Source: Boswellia sacra
Lineage: Eukaryota; Streptophyta; Magnoliopsida; Sapindales; Burseraceae
Assembly: GCA_013180625.2 (NCBI GenBank)
Contig: SNVD02010212.1
Span: forward strand, 310,001-374,000
Reading direction: 5' to 3'
Length of the DNA stretch: 64,000 nt
Each line of letters opens with the position of its first letter. The first letter of the stretch is position 1. The position numbers and the translations under genes are program-made. Shown one piece after another: positions 1-12,013 of the stretch. A model generated the notes under the pieces. It did no database searches and was not told the DNA's origin. It was given only the letters and a program-made list of their open reading frames with translations.

Positions 1-990
1 ATCGAAGTACACTTTCCAAGTTGAAATCCGTAAGAAAACTCTATCACCCACCTTAAACTCAAGTTCTCTCCTACGCTCATATGTGTAACTTTTTTACCTA
101 TCTTCCGTTGCCTTCATTCTGTCTTTGATAACACTAATCTTCTCATTAGTGTCAAGCATAAATTCTGGGCCCAATAGCTTTCTCTCACCTACTTCATCCC
201 AACATACTAGAGTTCTACATTTCCTACCATAGAGTGCGTCATATGGTATTATCTCAATACTAGACTGATAACTATTATTATAAACAAATTCATTAAGAGG
301 TATATACACATCCCAATTCCCTTTAAACTCCACCACACATGCCTGTAACATATCCTCTAAAATTTGTATAGTCTTCTATGATTAACCATCTATTTGTGGA
401 TGAAAAGTTATACTAAAATTTAATCTAGTACCCATAGCCCTCTGTAAACTAGGCCAAAATCTAGATGTAAACCAGAGATCTTTGTTTGACACTATAGATA
501 CTAGTCTACCATGAAGTTGTACTATTTCCCTAACATATAAATTAACTAGTCTCTTTAAAGATTATGTAGCTTTAACAGGGAAAAAATGTACAGATTTAGT
601 AAGCCGATCAACAATTACCAAATACTATCATGTCCACTTTGAGTACGAGGAAGTCCAGTAATAAAATCCATCATAATATGTTCCCATTTCCATTCTGGAA
701 TAGAAAGAGGCTGAGCAAGTCCAGCTGGTATCTAATGTTCAACTTTAATCTGTTGACAAACTAAACATCTAGATACAAATTCTGTAATCTCTTTCATACC
801 TTGCCATTAATAATGTTCTTTCAAAGTACAATACATTTTTGTGCTACCCAGATGCATAGCATAGGTTAAATTATGTGCTTTTTCTAAAATGTCATTTTTT
901 TAAACTCTTCGTTATTTGGTACACAAAGTTTATTTCCTATAACCAAAGTCTCGTCATCTCTCAATAAGAAATCAACACATAGTTCATTAT
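1..990 (-). pseudogene. Integrase fragment (Del/Tekay type)
   Basis: This is the catalytic core of a retrotransposon integrase, which inserts the cDNA copy into chromosomes. On the minus strand, pieces near 540-610 read DRLTKSVHFFPVK, followed by a core aspartate block near 470-510 and a degraded HPQ-DG block near 390-420. The best open stretch, 94-351, holds YNNSYQSS, YGRKCRT and CWDEVGERK, typical of the segment after the DDE core. Stops and shifts break it throughout. The C-terminal part runs out of the window on the left. Confidence 0.8.
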
Positions 991-1030
991 GTACTTTATT
1001 CTTCAACTTCATTAAATAAAGATCTTGTGA

Positions 1031-1560
1031 CTACATTTGTCGTATCTGATTAATCAGAATAGGCTGAACTTGAAAAATAGCATGTGATGCAACTGATTCA
1101 CCTACTGCTAAATCAATATTCAAGGTTCTTAACCTTCTTAACAATGGAAGATGTATCACTCTCATATAAGACAAAGAACTAGAAGATTTCCTACTAAGTG
1201 CATCCACCACCATATTAGCCTTACTTGGATGAAAATCGATCATACAATCATAGTCTTTAACCAACTTTAGCTAACTCCTCTATCTAAGATTCAATTCTCT
1301 TTTAGTGAACAAATACTTCAAACTTTTGTGATCAGTGTAAAACTGACAAGTAACCTCATACAAATAATGCCTCCAAATTTTAAGTGCAAAAACCACTACT
1401 ACAAGCTCTAAATCATGCATCGGATAATTCCTCTCATGTTTCTTTAATTGTCTAGAAGCATAAGCTATTAACCTTCCATGTTGCATAAACACACAACCTA
1501 GCCCCTGTCTAGATGCAACACTGTAAACCACAAGCCTATTAAAACTAGATGGTAAAGCAA
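1031..1560 (-). pseudogene. RNase H domain of the Del/Tekay element
   Basis: Two minus-strand open stretches (1280-1531 and 1031-1264) carry the usual landmarks: [16 protein letters not shown], then a block where the family's TEKEL has become MHDLEL, then [12 protein letters not shown] and, in the second stretch, a DALSRK end motif. RNase H removes the RNA strand during reverse transcription. A stop or frameshift near 1264-1280 splits the domain. It lies directly after RT, as expected. Confidence 0.85.
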
Positions 1561-2440
1561 GTAGGTGCAGAAGTTAATCTTGCTTTAAGTTCTTGAAAAC
1601 TCTATTCACAGTCATCTATCCACTCAAATTTAACATTCTTCTGAGTCAACCTGGTAAGTGGTGCTGCTATTTTAGAAAATGCTAAAACAAATCTTCTATA
1701 ATACCTAACTAAACCAAGAAAACTTCTAATTTCTATCACATTGGAAGGACGTTCCTAATTTACCATTGCTTCCACTTTCTATAGATCAACATAGAATCCT
1801 TCAGTTGAAATCATATAGCGTAGAAATGCAACTCTAACCAGTCAAAACTGACATTTACTGAATTTAGCACACAACTGTTCTCCCTCTAAATCTATAAAAT
1901 AGTTCTAATATGCTTTACATGATCTGTCTCACTCTAGAAGTATATCAAAATGTCATCAATAAAAACAATCACAAACTGATCCAAGTAAGGATGGAAAACT
2001 CTGCTCATGAGGTCCATAAATATAGCTAGAGCATTAGTTAACCCAAATGGCATCAGTAAGAACTTATAATGTCCACAACACGTTCAGATTGTTGTTTTTG
2101 GAATATCTGCATCTTTGATTCTCAATTGATGGTAACTCGAATGTAAATCAATTTTAGAAAACACCCTGGCACCTCGTAACTAATCAAACAAATCATCAAT
2201 GTGTAGAAGTGGATACTTGTTATGTATAGTAACCTTGTTCAACTATCTATAATCAATGCACAGTCTCAAAGTCCCATCCTTCTTTTTCACAAGCAACACC
2301 AGTGCTTCCCAAGGTGATACACTAGGTCTAATAAAACCTTATATACCAATTCTTGCAACTGAATCTTCAACTCTATCAACTCCAATGAAGCCATTCTATA
2401 TAATGCAATGGATATAAGAGCTTTCCTTGGAATCGAATCT
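1561..2440 (-). pseudogene. Reverse transcriptase domain of the Del/Tekay element
   Basis: The minus-strand translation shows broken RT blocks. The clearest is the catalytic box, which reads FIDD at 1952-1963 inside [11 protein letters not shown], the common variant of YxDD in this group. Around 2040-2060 the MPFG-type block is recognisable, and near 2260-2290 a block matching the conserved CIDYR-type region. Many stops and indels mean no long ORF survives. Function is inferred from these blocks and from the position between protease and RNase H. Confidence 0.8.
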
Positions 2441-2997
2441 ATAACAACTCAATCTCTCTATTAGGTGGCAATCCTGGAAGATTATCAGGAAACATATCTG
2501 AAAATTCTCTCACAACCGGAATATCTTCTAACTTGGCTTCATTAACTCGGTTATCAATGATATAAGCAAGATAAGCTGGACATCGTTTCCTAAGTACATG
2601 TCTAGTAGTAATAGCAGATATCACATAAAAAAGAAAGATACGATGTTCACCACAAAAAACAAACTTTATTTCACCCAGTTTTCTAAATGTCACTTCCTTA
2701 TAGAAACAATCAAGAATAATGATTTATAAGCCAATCCATACCCAGTATGGCATCAAAGTCATGTATGTCAAGAGGAATTAGATCTATCTTTAACTTATGA
2801 TCACCTATCAAAATAGTACTACCTCTGTATCCATCCTTAGCTAATAATGTCTCTGGCATAGGTGCGACTACTGTTAAACTATAGTCTAGTGGTTTCAACT
2901 TGGAATCAACATGTGTGGCAAAAGTATATGAAACAGAAGAATGGGTAGACCCAAGATCAATCAAAATATAAGTATCATGACCAAAGATAGTCAACAT
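2439..2997 (-). pseudogene. Aspartic protease and protease-RT linker
   Basis: 2710-2997 on the minus strand encodes a retropepsin-like segment: LIDLGSTHSSVSY near the start and DFDAILGMDWL near the end. The catalytic triplet, normally D-[ST]-G, reads D-L-G, so this copy would be inactive even if translated. The protease normally cuts the Gag-Pol polyprotein. 2439-2693 is the linker that joins protease to RT in this family, with IPVVREFSDMFPDNLPGLPP. The two stretches are separated by a stop. Confidence 0.85.
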
Positions 2998-2999
2998 AC

Positions 3000-5743
3000 C
3001 AATAAGAACATTCGAGGTAGAATATGCCTTCTATTGTGTAAGAGCATATACAAGTGCCTGAATTAGTGGTCTAACTATCTGACCTCTATTGGTGGATGAA
3101 GATCCTCTCTTAAAATGAGAACACCTCAATCTCTGATACTGTCTTTTGCCACTTTGAGGACCCTGTGAATAAGTTCTTTATGCAGAACTACCTCTCTGAG
3201 AAGTGGTGGGAAATCTTTCCTCAAATGTCCAATCTGGTGACAATGATAACAACCAGATATTCATCTATAGCATTTTCGTACATGATATGTACCACATCTA
3301 GCACATTGAGGTCGTAAACCTCCACCAATACTACTACTCTATTGTCCACTATCATAAGGTCCCCAATTAACAACATTGTTGCCTACTGACTATTGACTCA
3401 TCGTCTATCCTGGCCTCTCTGAAAACCTACTCTTTGGACTCTATTCATCGGAGTACCTAGAGCACTTACCTTTCCTTTCAGGCATCCTATTGCTGGGGAC
3501 ATCTGCTAACCAATGCTAACCACTACATTTTTACCGTGGCCGTTCTTTTCTCTCTAATATTGCAAGACTCCTCTCAATTCTTATAGTAGCCTCTACCAAC
3601 TTCCCAAAGTTCATTTACACTCTTGTAGTCACTACAGTTCTAATTCATTATCTGAGTCCCTTCTTAAATCTTTCACATTTCTCCCTCTCATCTTAAACAG
3701 TTGATAGAGCAAATGTGGAAAGTTCAATAAATTTATTCATATATTCCTCCATAATTATGTTCCCCTACTCCAACTTATAAAATTCACTCTTTCTGGTATC
3801 CTGGTATAGGGGTGGGCACTCTTCGAGTCGGGTCGAGTCTGGTTTGAGCAAAACCAACCAGAGATCACTCATTAGGTCTCAATGTTAACCAATGTCGGGT
3901 ATTTTTCTTGGGATATCAGAGGCTAACCAACACCTCTTGGATTAGGTAAACCCAATCGGGTATATCAGGTTGTACTGGGCCTCTACAGAAACACAAAGAC
4001 ACTTATGAAAATGGAGATTAAGTAAAAAATTGAAACAATCAGCCTTTAAGAGCAGACATCTCACTAGCCCATTTATTTAATCCCATTACCAAATAACCTT
4101 TAACTGATGAACATTTATCTATTAAAGAAAAAAGAAATACTGAAAAAATGTTTTGCTTTTTGTTCTACAATAAAATAATTAATTAATGATCTTCTCTAAC
4201 GTCGTATATTGAGTGAGAGATAAGAAGTAATTGGATTATAAATTTGAAGTTCAATTTCAAATTAATGACAAATGAAAGTAATTGTTAATTAGAAATATTA
4301 AAATATAGCTAACCATACATCATGTCAGAATATAAAATGTATATGAACAAGTTTTAACAAGTAGAAGAAGTTGGAGGATAAGTTTAGTAGCTCAAGCCTC
4401 AACAGTGAGAAACAAAGGTGTGAGAGCTTTTCACTTCTGGGAGAATCTGAAGTGAGTTGGAAAAAGCGTACAAAAGAAAAAAAAATGAAAAACAAAACAT
4501 GCCCACCAAAAAAGACATTACAAGAAACAAAATCGAGAACTGTCTAGCAAAATGAGCACCATATATAAACCACCGAGAGCTGCAATTGAATGGCCAACAA
4601 GATAAGTTGCGCTTGAATTGAGGTGACAGGAGTTGAGATAACAGGCTTAAGAGCTGTATCATTAATAACCACTAACAACTGAGAGCAGCAAGTAGAGGAC
4701 AAATGTGCGTGAGAGTGAAAGGAAATAGATGACAGGCTACAAGGGTGTGACAGTGACCTGTGAGGGTGAGCGGACAGAGAGCCATGGCTACTAGGCTAAG
4801 TTACTGTGAGATGAGAGAAGTGATGTGAGAAAATTGTAGGGCTGTAGCGGCTACTAGGTGGGTTACTGGGGTAGGAAAATTTTAAGGTGTATATATAAAT
4901 ATACTGGAATTTGGTGTGGCAGGTTCTATGCTAACAGTTTAATATAGCCACTTAAAAATTGCCATGTGTAATATTTTATTTCTTCAAAAATAAAAATAAT
5001 GTTCAAGTCAGGTAGTATTCAGGTTTTAGGCTAATTACCCGTCATCTGGTTGGATATTGTCGAATACTCATAATATATAACCGATTTCGGGCATTTATTG
5101 CTGACTACCGGATCGGGGTCGGGTAAAACGGGTCAGGTGTCATTGGGTCGGGGATTTTTGCCCACCCCTATCCTGGTATACTCTAGGACAACTAATTAGA
5201 GAACTCCCGAAAACAATGGGTTATATAATCTTTACGGGATCTCTATATTTACGCTGGACTGACCTCTACCAATAGTAAGCTCTATCCTCCAAGAAAAATG
5301 TAGCAAATAGTAGTTTTTGTTCAACAGTACATCTTCTAACCTAAAATATACCTTCTAATCTAGTCAACAAAGACTTTGCCATAACAAAATTACCTGACCC
5401 ATTAAAGTTTCTAGCCCTAAGACTCTTGACACGGTCAATAGGATTCTCATCACCACGATGTCCCTATGTCTGATTTTGGACAACTGTAGTCACCAATAAA
5501 TCTAGTCTATCCATGAATTGTCCCATGTTAGGAATAACAAGTGGTGTTTGACTAGGGTTAGGGGGCACATTTGGTTGACCTTGAGGATTTGGCAGTATCT
5601 GATCAAGATTATGAGGTACATCTAATGGACCTTGAAGGTTTAATGGATGGACAGCTTACTTTCAAGTTCAGGTTCATTTTTCCTCTCCCTTGCTCTTACT
5701 AGTACTCCTAGTCTAGCTACAGGTCTCGTGTAGGGTCAGCCAT
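3000..5743 (-). pseudogene. gag of the Del/Tekay element, interrupted by a hAT insertion
   Basis: Gag would form the virus-like particle. A minus-strand ATG at 5743-5741 opens MADPTRD, a start seen in this family; in-frame stops follow soon. The second half (3000-3798) contains a zinc-knuckle relic near 3250-3310, with QCARCGTYHVRKC and then GCYHC, matching the double-cysteine gag knuckle of Del/Tekay elements. The sequence 3807-5170 is foreign (hAT element). Removing it and one 8-bp duplicate would rejoin the two halves. Confidence 0.75.
3807..5170. mobile_element. Non-autonomous hAT DNA transposon
   Basis: The ends are perfect 12-bp inverted repeats, TAGGGGTGGGCA at 3807-3818 and its complement at 5159-5170. 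They are flanked by a perfect 8-bp direct repeat, TCCTGGTA, at 3799-3806 and 5171-5178. An 8-bp duplication and this end sequence fit the hAT superfamily. Near both ends GGTCGGGT-like motifs recur, as in hAT subterminal transposase-binding regions. At 1364 bp without a transposase ORF it would have needed an enzyme from elsewhere. The short minus-strand ORF at 4399-4662 is hydrophobic and looks accidental. Confidence 0.92.
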
Positions 5744-5850
5744 GTGAACCCATACTGTACAAATAAAAGAAAACCATGTTTCTCAATAACCATACATATG
5801 CATGACATGCATAAGTCTACAGAATCTATAACCTATCCTCTATTCCTAGG

Positions 5851-5871
5851 ATCCAGACGCTCATAAGAAAA
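5851..5871 (-). promoter_or_regulatory. Degraded primer binding site of the Del/Tekay element
   Basis: On the minus strand the sequence just inside the presumed 5' LTR ends in GAGCGTCTGGAT followed by CCTAGG, the usual continuation of the Met-tRNA primer site (TGGTATCAGAGC) in this family. The 3' GAGC of that site survives but the upstream part is mutated. It fixes the inner edge of the LTR at about 5872. Confidence 0.5.
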
Positions 5872-6699
5872 TGATAATTGGAGTGAGTCTTATTATTTAT
5901 TGACTCTCGTGCCTCCATCGCACATTTTGACATTAAAGAAAATTCAAACATTTTGTAACTGAAAAACTAACAAAGTTTCCCCTATTTTTTTTACTTAACT
6001 ATCCTGCAATTATTCATAAAACAACTCTAATAAAGATTTCACAACTCAACTACCACTAAGAATTCTTCTTTCCCTCATTAACAAAAAACTTAGAACAACC
6101 ATATATTATGTCTCAGACCCCTCTCTAATATTGCAACAAAATATAGTATTGTACATCATCATCAATAGGTCTCGGACCCTCCATAACTTAGTAGCCAAAA
6201 ATAATATAACACATCGGTGGCATGTTTTATACATATTGGACAATCAACATGCTCACAAAATGTAGACTAGATAATGTAGACATATAAGCATGTGATGCAA
6301 AAATGATATGTCTCTCTATGAATTCGTCACATAGCCAACCTTACAAAAACGATCAGTTAGTCGCATGAAAGCTTGCAATGACCTAGGAAGGAACATAGAA
6401 AAATATAGGGAAAAAGTGAGCTAGAGCTCAGTGAGTGGATATTAGTTTTAATAATAAATCATTTTTAAACATTTAAATTAATCAGTTTCAGAATATAAAT
6501 ATATCTCTCATAAATATTTTAAATTTGAATCTTAGATTATATAAGCTTCACTGTTATAAAATATATGCCATTCCTATCATAAAACGTCACAAGGATATCA
6601 AATCATATAAATATGATTTCGAAGTGGCTCTCATTTAACGTAATATCTACCATACCAGAAAACCACACCAAACTAGTACTTAGAGTTATTACTAGTCAT

Positions 6700-6858
6700 A
6701 CCTAGTGGAACAACATCGACACTCAGGTAATATAATCACTACTTGGTGGATCAGCATCAATACCTAGGTAGGGTAATCTACCTAGTAGAATAACATCAAT
6801 ACCCAGGTAGGGTGATCATATGTGGTAGGAGAACATCAACACCCAGGTAGATATAACT
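6700..6858 (-). repeat. About 40-bp tandem repeat, four units, inside the LTR
   Basis: Four imperfect units start at 6700, 6741, 6780 and 6820. Each contains a CCTAGTGGA-like start, an AACATCAA core and a CCCAGGTAG-like end. Short tandem arrays in LTR U3 regions often hold promoter or enhancer elements; that role here is inference. Confidence 0.8.
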
Positions 6859-7375
6859 ACTATCATAGGCAAACATAAAGAAAATCTGTATACTGATGGA
6901 AACAAGTACTTCATAAGATGGTTAGAAACCACACATGCACTTTCACATTAACAAAACATCAATTTTCCACGTAACAATATTATAATTTCATATTCTGAAC
7001 TCATATCAATTCTGATGGATTATAAAAACAATTCAAAATGTTATTTAACTAAAATCCATACCAATATCACATAAACATGCTTAGTAATGCAATTAAATGT
7101 ATTTAATTTCAGTAAAATATCAGGACACGTCAAATGGCATTTTTAAGTAAATATTTAACCATTAAAAAATTATCCACTCACAAAATGTGGGTGCTCAAGT
7201 TTGGCTAATATTCAGATCCTCAGACTGGTCATCTACATGGTCTCTACCTATAACAATAGGTACAAAATAAATATTAGACTTAATGTAAACTAAAATATAA
7301 AAAATAATAAATTCTAAAATTCACCAAATATCACACTGGACTATTTACATTATTAAATAACTAGTAAATTTCCTC

Positions 7376-7495
7376 TTTATTATTTCTTTTTTCTCCTCAT
7401 TCTCTTTCTTTTTCTTTCTTTCTTCTCTTTTTCTTTCTTTTCTTTTTCCTTTCTTCTCTTTCTCGGTTTCTCTCTTTTCTTCCTCTCAATTTGGT
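7376..7495 (+). repeat. Pyrimidine-rich low-complexity tract in the LTR
   Basis: About 120 bp made of TTTCTTT and CTCTTT runs on the plus strand, purine-rich on the strand of the element. No coding content. Confidence 0.85.
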
Positions 7496-8141
7496 CTCAG
7501 ATTGGATGAATAATCAAAGCAAGCAGGTGAAGAGAATTTAAATGTCTCTTCAACCACTTCAACCAAGCAGCTCATAAGCTGCTTCCAAACCTTTGCTGAA
7601 ACAAGCAGTTGCTAGTTACAACTCGCAAATGAAAGCAACTAAGTTAGTTGCTTGACTTAAATAAACACGTGCATGACATAAAACCTTTTTTGTAACGATG
7701 TATATACCCTCATTTGTCTTATTCAAGAATAATATAATAATAAAATTTATAAAGAAAATAAAATTTGTTGACAATTAACTAAAAAACATAAATTAATTAA
7801 TAAAAAGAAAAAAGTTCCAATTTTCCTAACAATCAAACAATATATCTTTTTCTTATACTTTTTAAGAAAGGTATTTACAAACCCCATTATGTTTATAATC
7901 GAAAATAAATTTATGAAAACAAATTTCATTGTAAATTAACCTATCATGAACCATGAAAATAAGATCAACATAGTTAAAAGGCCCAAAGCGCTATGACTAA
8001 GGCCCAAATCACTGTGACTGCCTTTAACATTTTACTTTGACTTCTATCAACCGGCCCAATTGACTCACCACTACCTCTACCCTCTATAGATTACTCAACC
8101 ATTAACATTGCAACCACAAATCTTTCGGTTAACACTACCTC

Positions 8142-8219
8142 ATTAGCATCAAATACCAAATCGACAAATTAGCATCAAATACCAAACTGACAAATTAGCG
8201 TCAAATACTACATTGTAAC
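8142..8219 (+). repeat. 26-bp tandem repeat, three units
   Basis: Units start at 8142, 8168 and 8194. The first two differ by two bases (ATTAGCATCAAATACC core); the third is more diverged. The array reaches the outer end of the presumed LTR. Confidence 0.9.
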
Positions 8220-8220
8220 A

Positions 8221-8760
8221 ATCCTGTTAGGTTTTTTTGGAACTAAGGAATAATGTTCTAAGATATTTTTGGTGCAATTTACTCTTATTATATTATTTTC
8301 TTTCTTAGATTTATATGTTGGCTGAATTTGGGAGACTTTGTTTAGGATTAGTTTTTGACTTTCTTTTGTGTGTGTGGGGGGTTGGGGAATGAATTGTTCT
8401 AAAGTTTTCATTAATAAAATCATAACTTTATTAATTAATTTTTTGTAATTATTCTCCTTAGCCTTTACATTTAGTACCATAGCATTGGTCTTGTTAATCT
8501 AAAGTCATGACAGACAGATAAGAGCATAAAAGACTAAAAGAATGGAAGAATCAATTAGGATGTTAAGGAGAATTATGAGAAACAGGTAGAATCATTCATG
8601 GATTTGATTCAATTAATTATAACAATGAATCTTAAGTATGATCATATGGTGTCCAAAATGTAGGAAACTATCAACTCAAGGGAAGTTCAAGCTCAATTCC
8701 AATTCGATCACAATCTTGTTTGAAAATTTTCGTACAAAATTCTCAACATTGATTTTTTTC
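8221..8760. other. No gene seen; probable leader of a second gypsy fragment
   Basis: AT-rich sequence without a supported ORF. It directly precedes a plus-strand gag fragment, so part of it may be that element's leader. No LTR edge or primer site was recognised. Confidence 0.4.
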
Positions 8761-8764
8761 ATTG

Positions 8765-9195
8765 TTTAATGGGGACAATCCAATAGGTTGGATTCATAAG
8801 TTTGAAACATTTTTCAAATTTAATGGTACTAAAGAAAAGGATACGGTGAATTTGGCAACAATTCATTTGGAAGGGAAAGCTTGGAGTAATTTCAAGCATA
8901 TGAAATAAGAGGCAAAATGTAACATGGAAGATCTTTACAGATGACTTAATTACTACGTTTAGCCCTGGGCAATTTGGTAGTCTAGAAGAGTAACTGACAA
9001 AGTTGATGCAGAATGCTACTACAAAAAGGTATCAAGAGGAGTTTGAGATGTTAAGCGATAGAATTCGTGGTTAAAGGATGTTATCCGCGACTAGGTGATC
9101 ATATTTCGACCACCTAATTTGTCACAATCTATTGGATTAGCACTATTATAGGAGAATACTATGGAAGTAATCATCAAAGAATTTACAATAAATCA
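8765..9195 (+). pseudogene. Ty3/gypsy gag fragment (retrotransposon gag domain)
   Basis: Frame 8768 reads NPIGWIHKFETFF, then NLATIHLEGKAW, the conserved Gag core of plant chromovirus-type elements. After a stop the homology goes on in broken frames near 8980-9060 with LTKLMQNATTKRYQEEFE, another typical Gag block. It is the particle-forming protein of an element different from the one at 1-8220, on the opposite strand. No pol follows, so this is an isolated fragment. Confidence 0.8.
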
Positions 9196-9560
9196 AGATC
9201 TCAGCCTTTTTACTTGCGAGTTCCTATATTCCTTGAGTGCTTTTCAAGGTGACTAGCCTATGTTGCTTCTCTCTGTTGTTCGCTCTGATGACCTCTTGAA
9301 TTATTTCTACGTGACTTATTCCCTTATTCAGTATTAGTCACATTACATCATTGCCATCTTGTTATTGTTGTTGTCTTTGGATATACTCTAATGTTGTATT
9401 CATGTTTTGAGTTAAAGTCTCCACTTGTTCCAAATCAACCCTCAAACCACCATGAATTCGTGGCCTTCTAAGGGTGCTCTAGAGTATTCAGTTGATTTAC
9501 TTGTCGGCTCATAGCAACTTTGTTTTGATAGAATAATACTTTCAGCAATCTTTATCATAG
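9196..9560 (-). pseudogene. Possible gag N-terminal remnant, weak
   Basis: The minus strand in broken frames gives a glutamine-rich stretch (LEYIQRQQQQ) and segments such as RVDLEQVETLTQNMN, which resemble the coiled N-terminal part of plant gypsy Gag proteins. Stops occur every few codons. It could also be non-coding. Confidence 0.3.
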
Positions 9561-10624
9561 ATGCAGCCTATCTATTGATGTTAATTTTTTGCCAAGCAGA
9601 TGAATTACATGTGGAGGGTTTTAGGGAATTGCTATGGACGATGCTATCAAAAACAAAGAAAATGAACATGAAAGGAGTGCCATCGGTGTTGTCGATGAGA
9701 CCACTCAGACACTCAAGTCAGATTTCTAATAGTTTGGTTGAAAAGATTAGTAGCTTAATATTTTGGTTTTGTTGTACCTGTTTTAAGAGAAATGTAGACC
9801 ATTTATAGTTAAGTGACATAGCTTTGATCCTGCCCTTGAAGTTCTATCAAATATTGATTGAATAAGAAGAAAATAAAAATATCTCTTATGATTAATAAGG
9901 TGGGCAAACTTGATCTCATCTGATGAGAGTTATTAATCGATCTCATTAGGCTTGATAATAAACTTGTTATCCTCATCTTTGAGGAAATCTTTTTCTACTT
10001 TAAATGAAACTACTTTGGCAACACTTGCTTGTTTGGAATCACTTATCTTTTATCTGTGGGTCTTATGGGTTATAACATCCTTTTATGGGCCTTTTTCCCT
10101 TTTCTGTGAGCTAGGTTACAGAGGAGCTAAAAGCCTTTAATTCTCCTCTATAATAAGGTACGAAGCTAATATTTTATTTAATTTTTTTAGTATAATAACA
10201 TTCTCCTATGATCTCAGCTTTCTTGAGCTTTTATAGATCGTCTACTATGTGGATTCATTAACTATGAATGTTTAAGATGGACAAAATTCTTTCTCATTTT
10301 TCATGGATTTTGTGATAACCTGCAATCATGTTTGTGTTTTACCTAGGTGAAAATCACCTCAGGAAATGATCTTTGTCCCTATTAGATCTTATCACAATAA
10401 CAGGGTCAACCATTCTTATCACAGCCTAAATTACATTAATTATTTAGTATTACTTTCCAATTACTCTTCTGCATTGAAAAACTAATCATATGCTCCCCAC
10501 TATAAGAAAACAAACAAAATGAAATAAAATCAAGTCCAACTATTTAAATCATATTATGTAAAATCTAATTTAAAATCTTAATTTATTGATTCAATATATA
10601 ATATTTACCCCTTCTGATCTCATG
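9561..10624. other. No supported gene
   Basis: AT-rich intergenic sequence. The plus-strand ORFs at 9575-9808 and 9952-10140 have no recognisable domain and normal chance length. No repeat edges were recognised. Confidence 0.5.
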
Positions 10625-10660
10625 TCTATCTCTCTCTCTCTCTCTGCCTCTCTCTCTTTT
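10625..10660 (+). repeat. (CT)n microsatellite
   Basis: CT dinucleotide run with one interruption (CTGCCTC). Confidence 0.9.
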
Positions 10661-10761
10661 CTTTTACAAGAGAATGATTAATAGTTATAATAAATAAATT
10701 AATAAAAAGAGAGAATAAATACACTCCTTAATCATCCATCAATATGAAGATCTACTTGTCA

Positions 10762-10784
10762 ATATATATATATATATATATATA
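10762..10784 (+). repeat. (AT)n microsatellite
   Basis: Uninterrupted AT dinucleotide run of about 23 bp. Confidence 0.9.
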
Positions 10785-10809
10785 AGAATTAACACAAGAA
10801 TAATGAAAG

Positions 10810-12013
10810 CTAAGGTTAGAGGATCCACCTTTGATATATCAAATAAGGATAAACAACCTGATTATAACTCAATTAAAATCTACACATCAAGAAGATTCTA
10901 ATCGAAAGGTATGTCATTTAAGCCTATTTTAGTTATATAAATTATATTTGTTTCATTACTAATATTTATACCACTTCTTGTAAATGGGTTCAAGCATTCA
11001 ATGTGCCAATCACCATATATCTATAAAAAAATTAAGGTTCCTAACTAGACTTGTATTGGTATGAAAGAACCATACGACATCTAAAAAGGATTTAAGCATT
11101 TGATGTGCCAAGAATTATCTACAATGGATCAAGACATCCACTTTACGAGTGGTGTCAAGATTGATTAAGAAAATAAATATAAAACATATAAAATAAACAA
11201 CTCAAGACTATGATTTTTAAGCACATGTCAAAGGGTTAGAAAATCCTTATTCTCATATCAAGGGTTTCACCTTTTACCTTAGCAAGAGAGAATTTAGCAA
11301 GACATTATGCAAGAAAGAAAATAAATTGCAAGAAAAAAATGATTTATTAATAACATCAAAAGAACAAAACACAAGAGAGAAAACACAATGTTAAGAGATC
11401 CTAGCCAACAGCTAAGATGCCCTAATGGGTCACAATGCATCTCTATTTATAGATACATTCAGGGGTAAACTTGTCAAATTGGCAATTATAAAATATCTTG
11501 TTGATAATTTGGATCATCATGTGCATCGACTTTGACCACTAATTTTGGCAATGAAATATTTAGAATTTTGATCACATGTCTTCATGAAAGTTATAGATAT
11601 TTCTTCAACTTTCTAGAACATCTTGATTCATATGATTTTGATAAATATATCAAGAGATATGGTCAAAATATAGAGGCATGATTAGGTTGGGCTGAAACTA
11701 CAAATGGGTTCACTTCAAGCCCATTTTTGATCCACTAAAGGCCCGAATTTCATGATGCTTATGAAATATAATCTTGTAGATAATTTAATCAACTTTCTAA
11801 AAAATAAAGATTTGCACCATTTTGATCTATAAATAGAAAGTTATGCCCATTTTACCAAACCTATAACAAAAACCAAAATTAAGATGAAGTTAATTCAAAA
11901 GATGCAAGACTACAAATATGTTTAAGTTGAGGAATTTAATGACACTATTAGAACAATATGATGAATTAAGCTCTTATTAAACATACATATTTAAGTGTTC
12001 ATCACCTATTAAG
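10810..12013. other. Unassigned repeat-like noncoding DNA
   Basis: No ORF. Two related segments occur near 10987-11030 and 11091-11135, sharing a TTCAAGCATT / ATGTGCCAA pattern. A phrase about a CTTTCTTCAACTTT-like motif (11575-11620) recurs in diverged form near 11790. The style suggests an old retroelement leader or LTR, but no edges are visible. Confidence 0.35.

Larger units (their letters stand above)
1..8220 (-). mobile_element. Del/Tekay-type Ty3/gypsy chromovirus, decayed, left end outside window
   Basis: Reading leftward on the minus strand the order is presumed 5' LTR, primer-site relic, gag with zinc knuckle, aspartic protease, RT, RNase H, integrase: the Ty3/gypsy order. The integrase block (YNNSYQSS, YGRKCRT, CWDEVGERK) and the gag knuckle resemble the Del/Tekay chromovirus branch. 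Every domain has stops and frameshifts, so the copy is dead. The chromodomain and 3' LTR would lie left of position 1. A hAT transposon interrupts gag. Family assignment rests on motif recall, not a search. Confidence 0.85.
5872..8220 (-). repeat. Presumed 5' LTR of the Del/Tekay element
   Basis: The segment begins TG just after the primer-site relic and ends CA at 8220 (minus strand starts TGTTACA), giving 2349 bp, a usual LTR length for Del/Tekay. It has no coding potential but holds two tandem repeat arrays and a pyrimidine-rich tract. The matching 3' LTR is outside the window, so neither edge nor a target duplication can be confirmed. Confidence 0.55.

Noticed and set aside
4399..4662. 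Minus-strand ORF inside the hAT element, considered as transposase
   Set aside because: Hydrophobic, 87 codons, none of the hAT transposase motifs.
9575..10140. Two plus-strand ORFs considered as host exons
   Set aside because: No domain, no splice context recognised, chance length.
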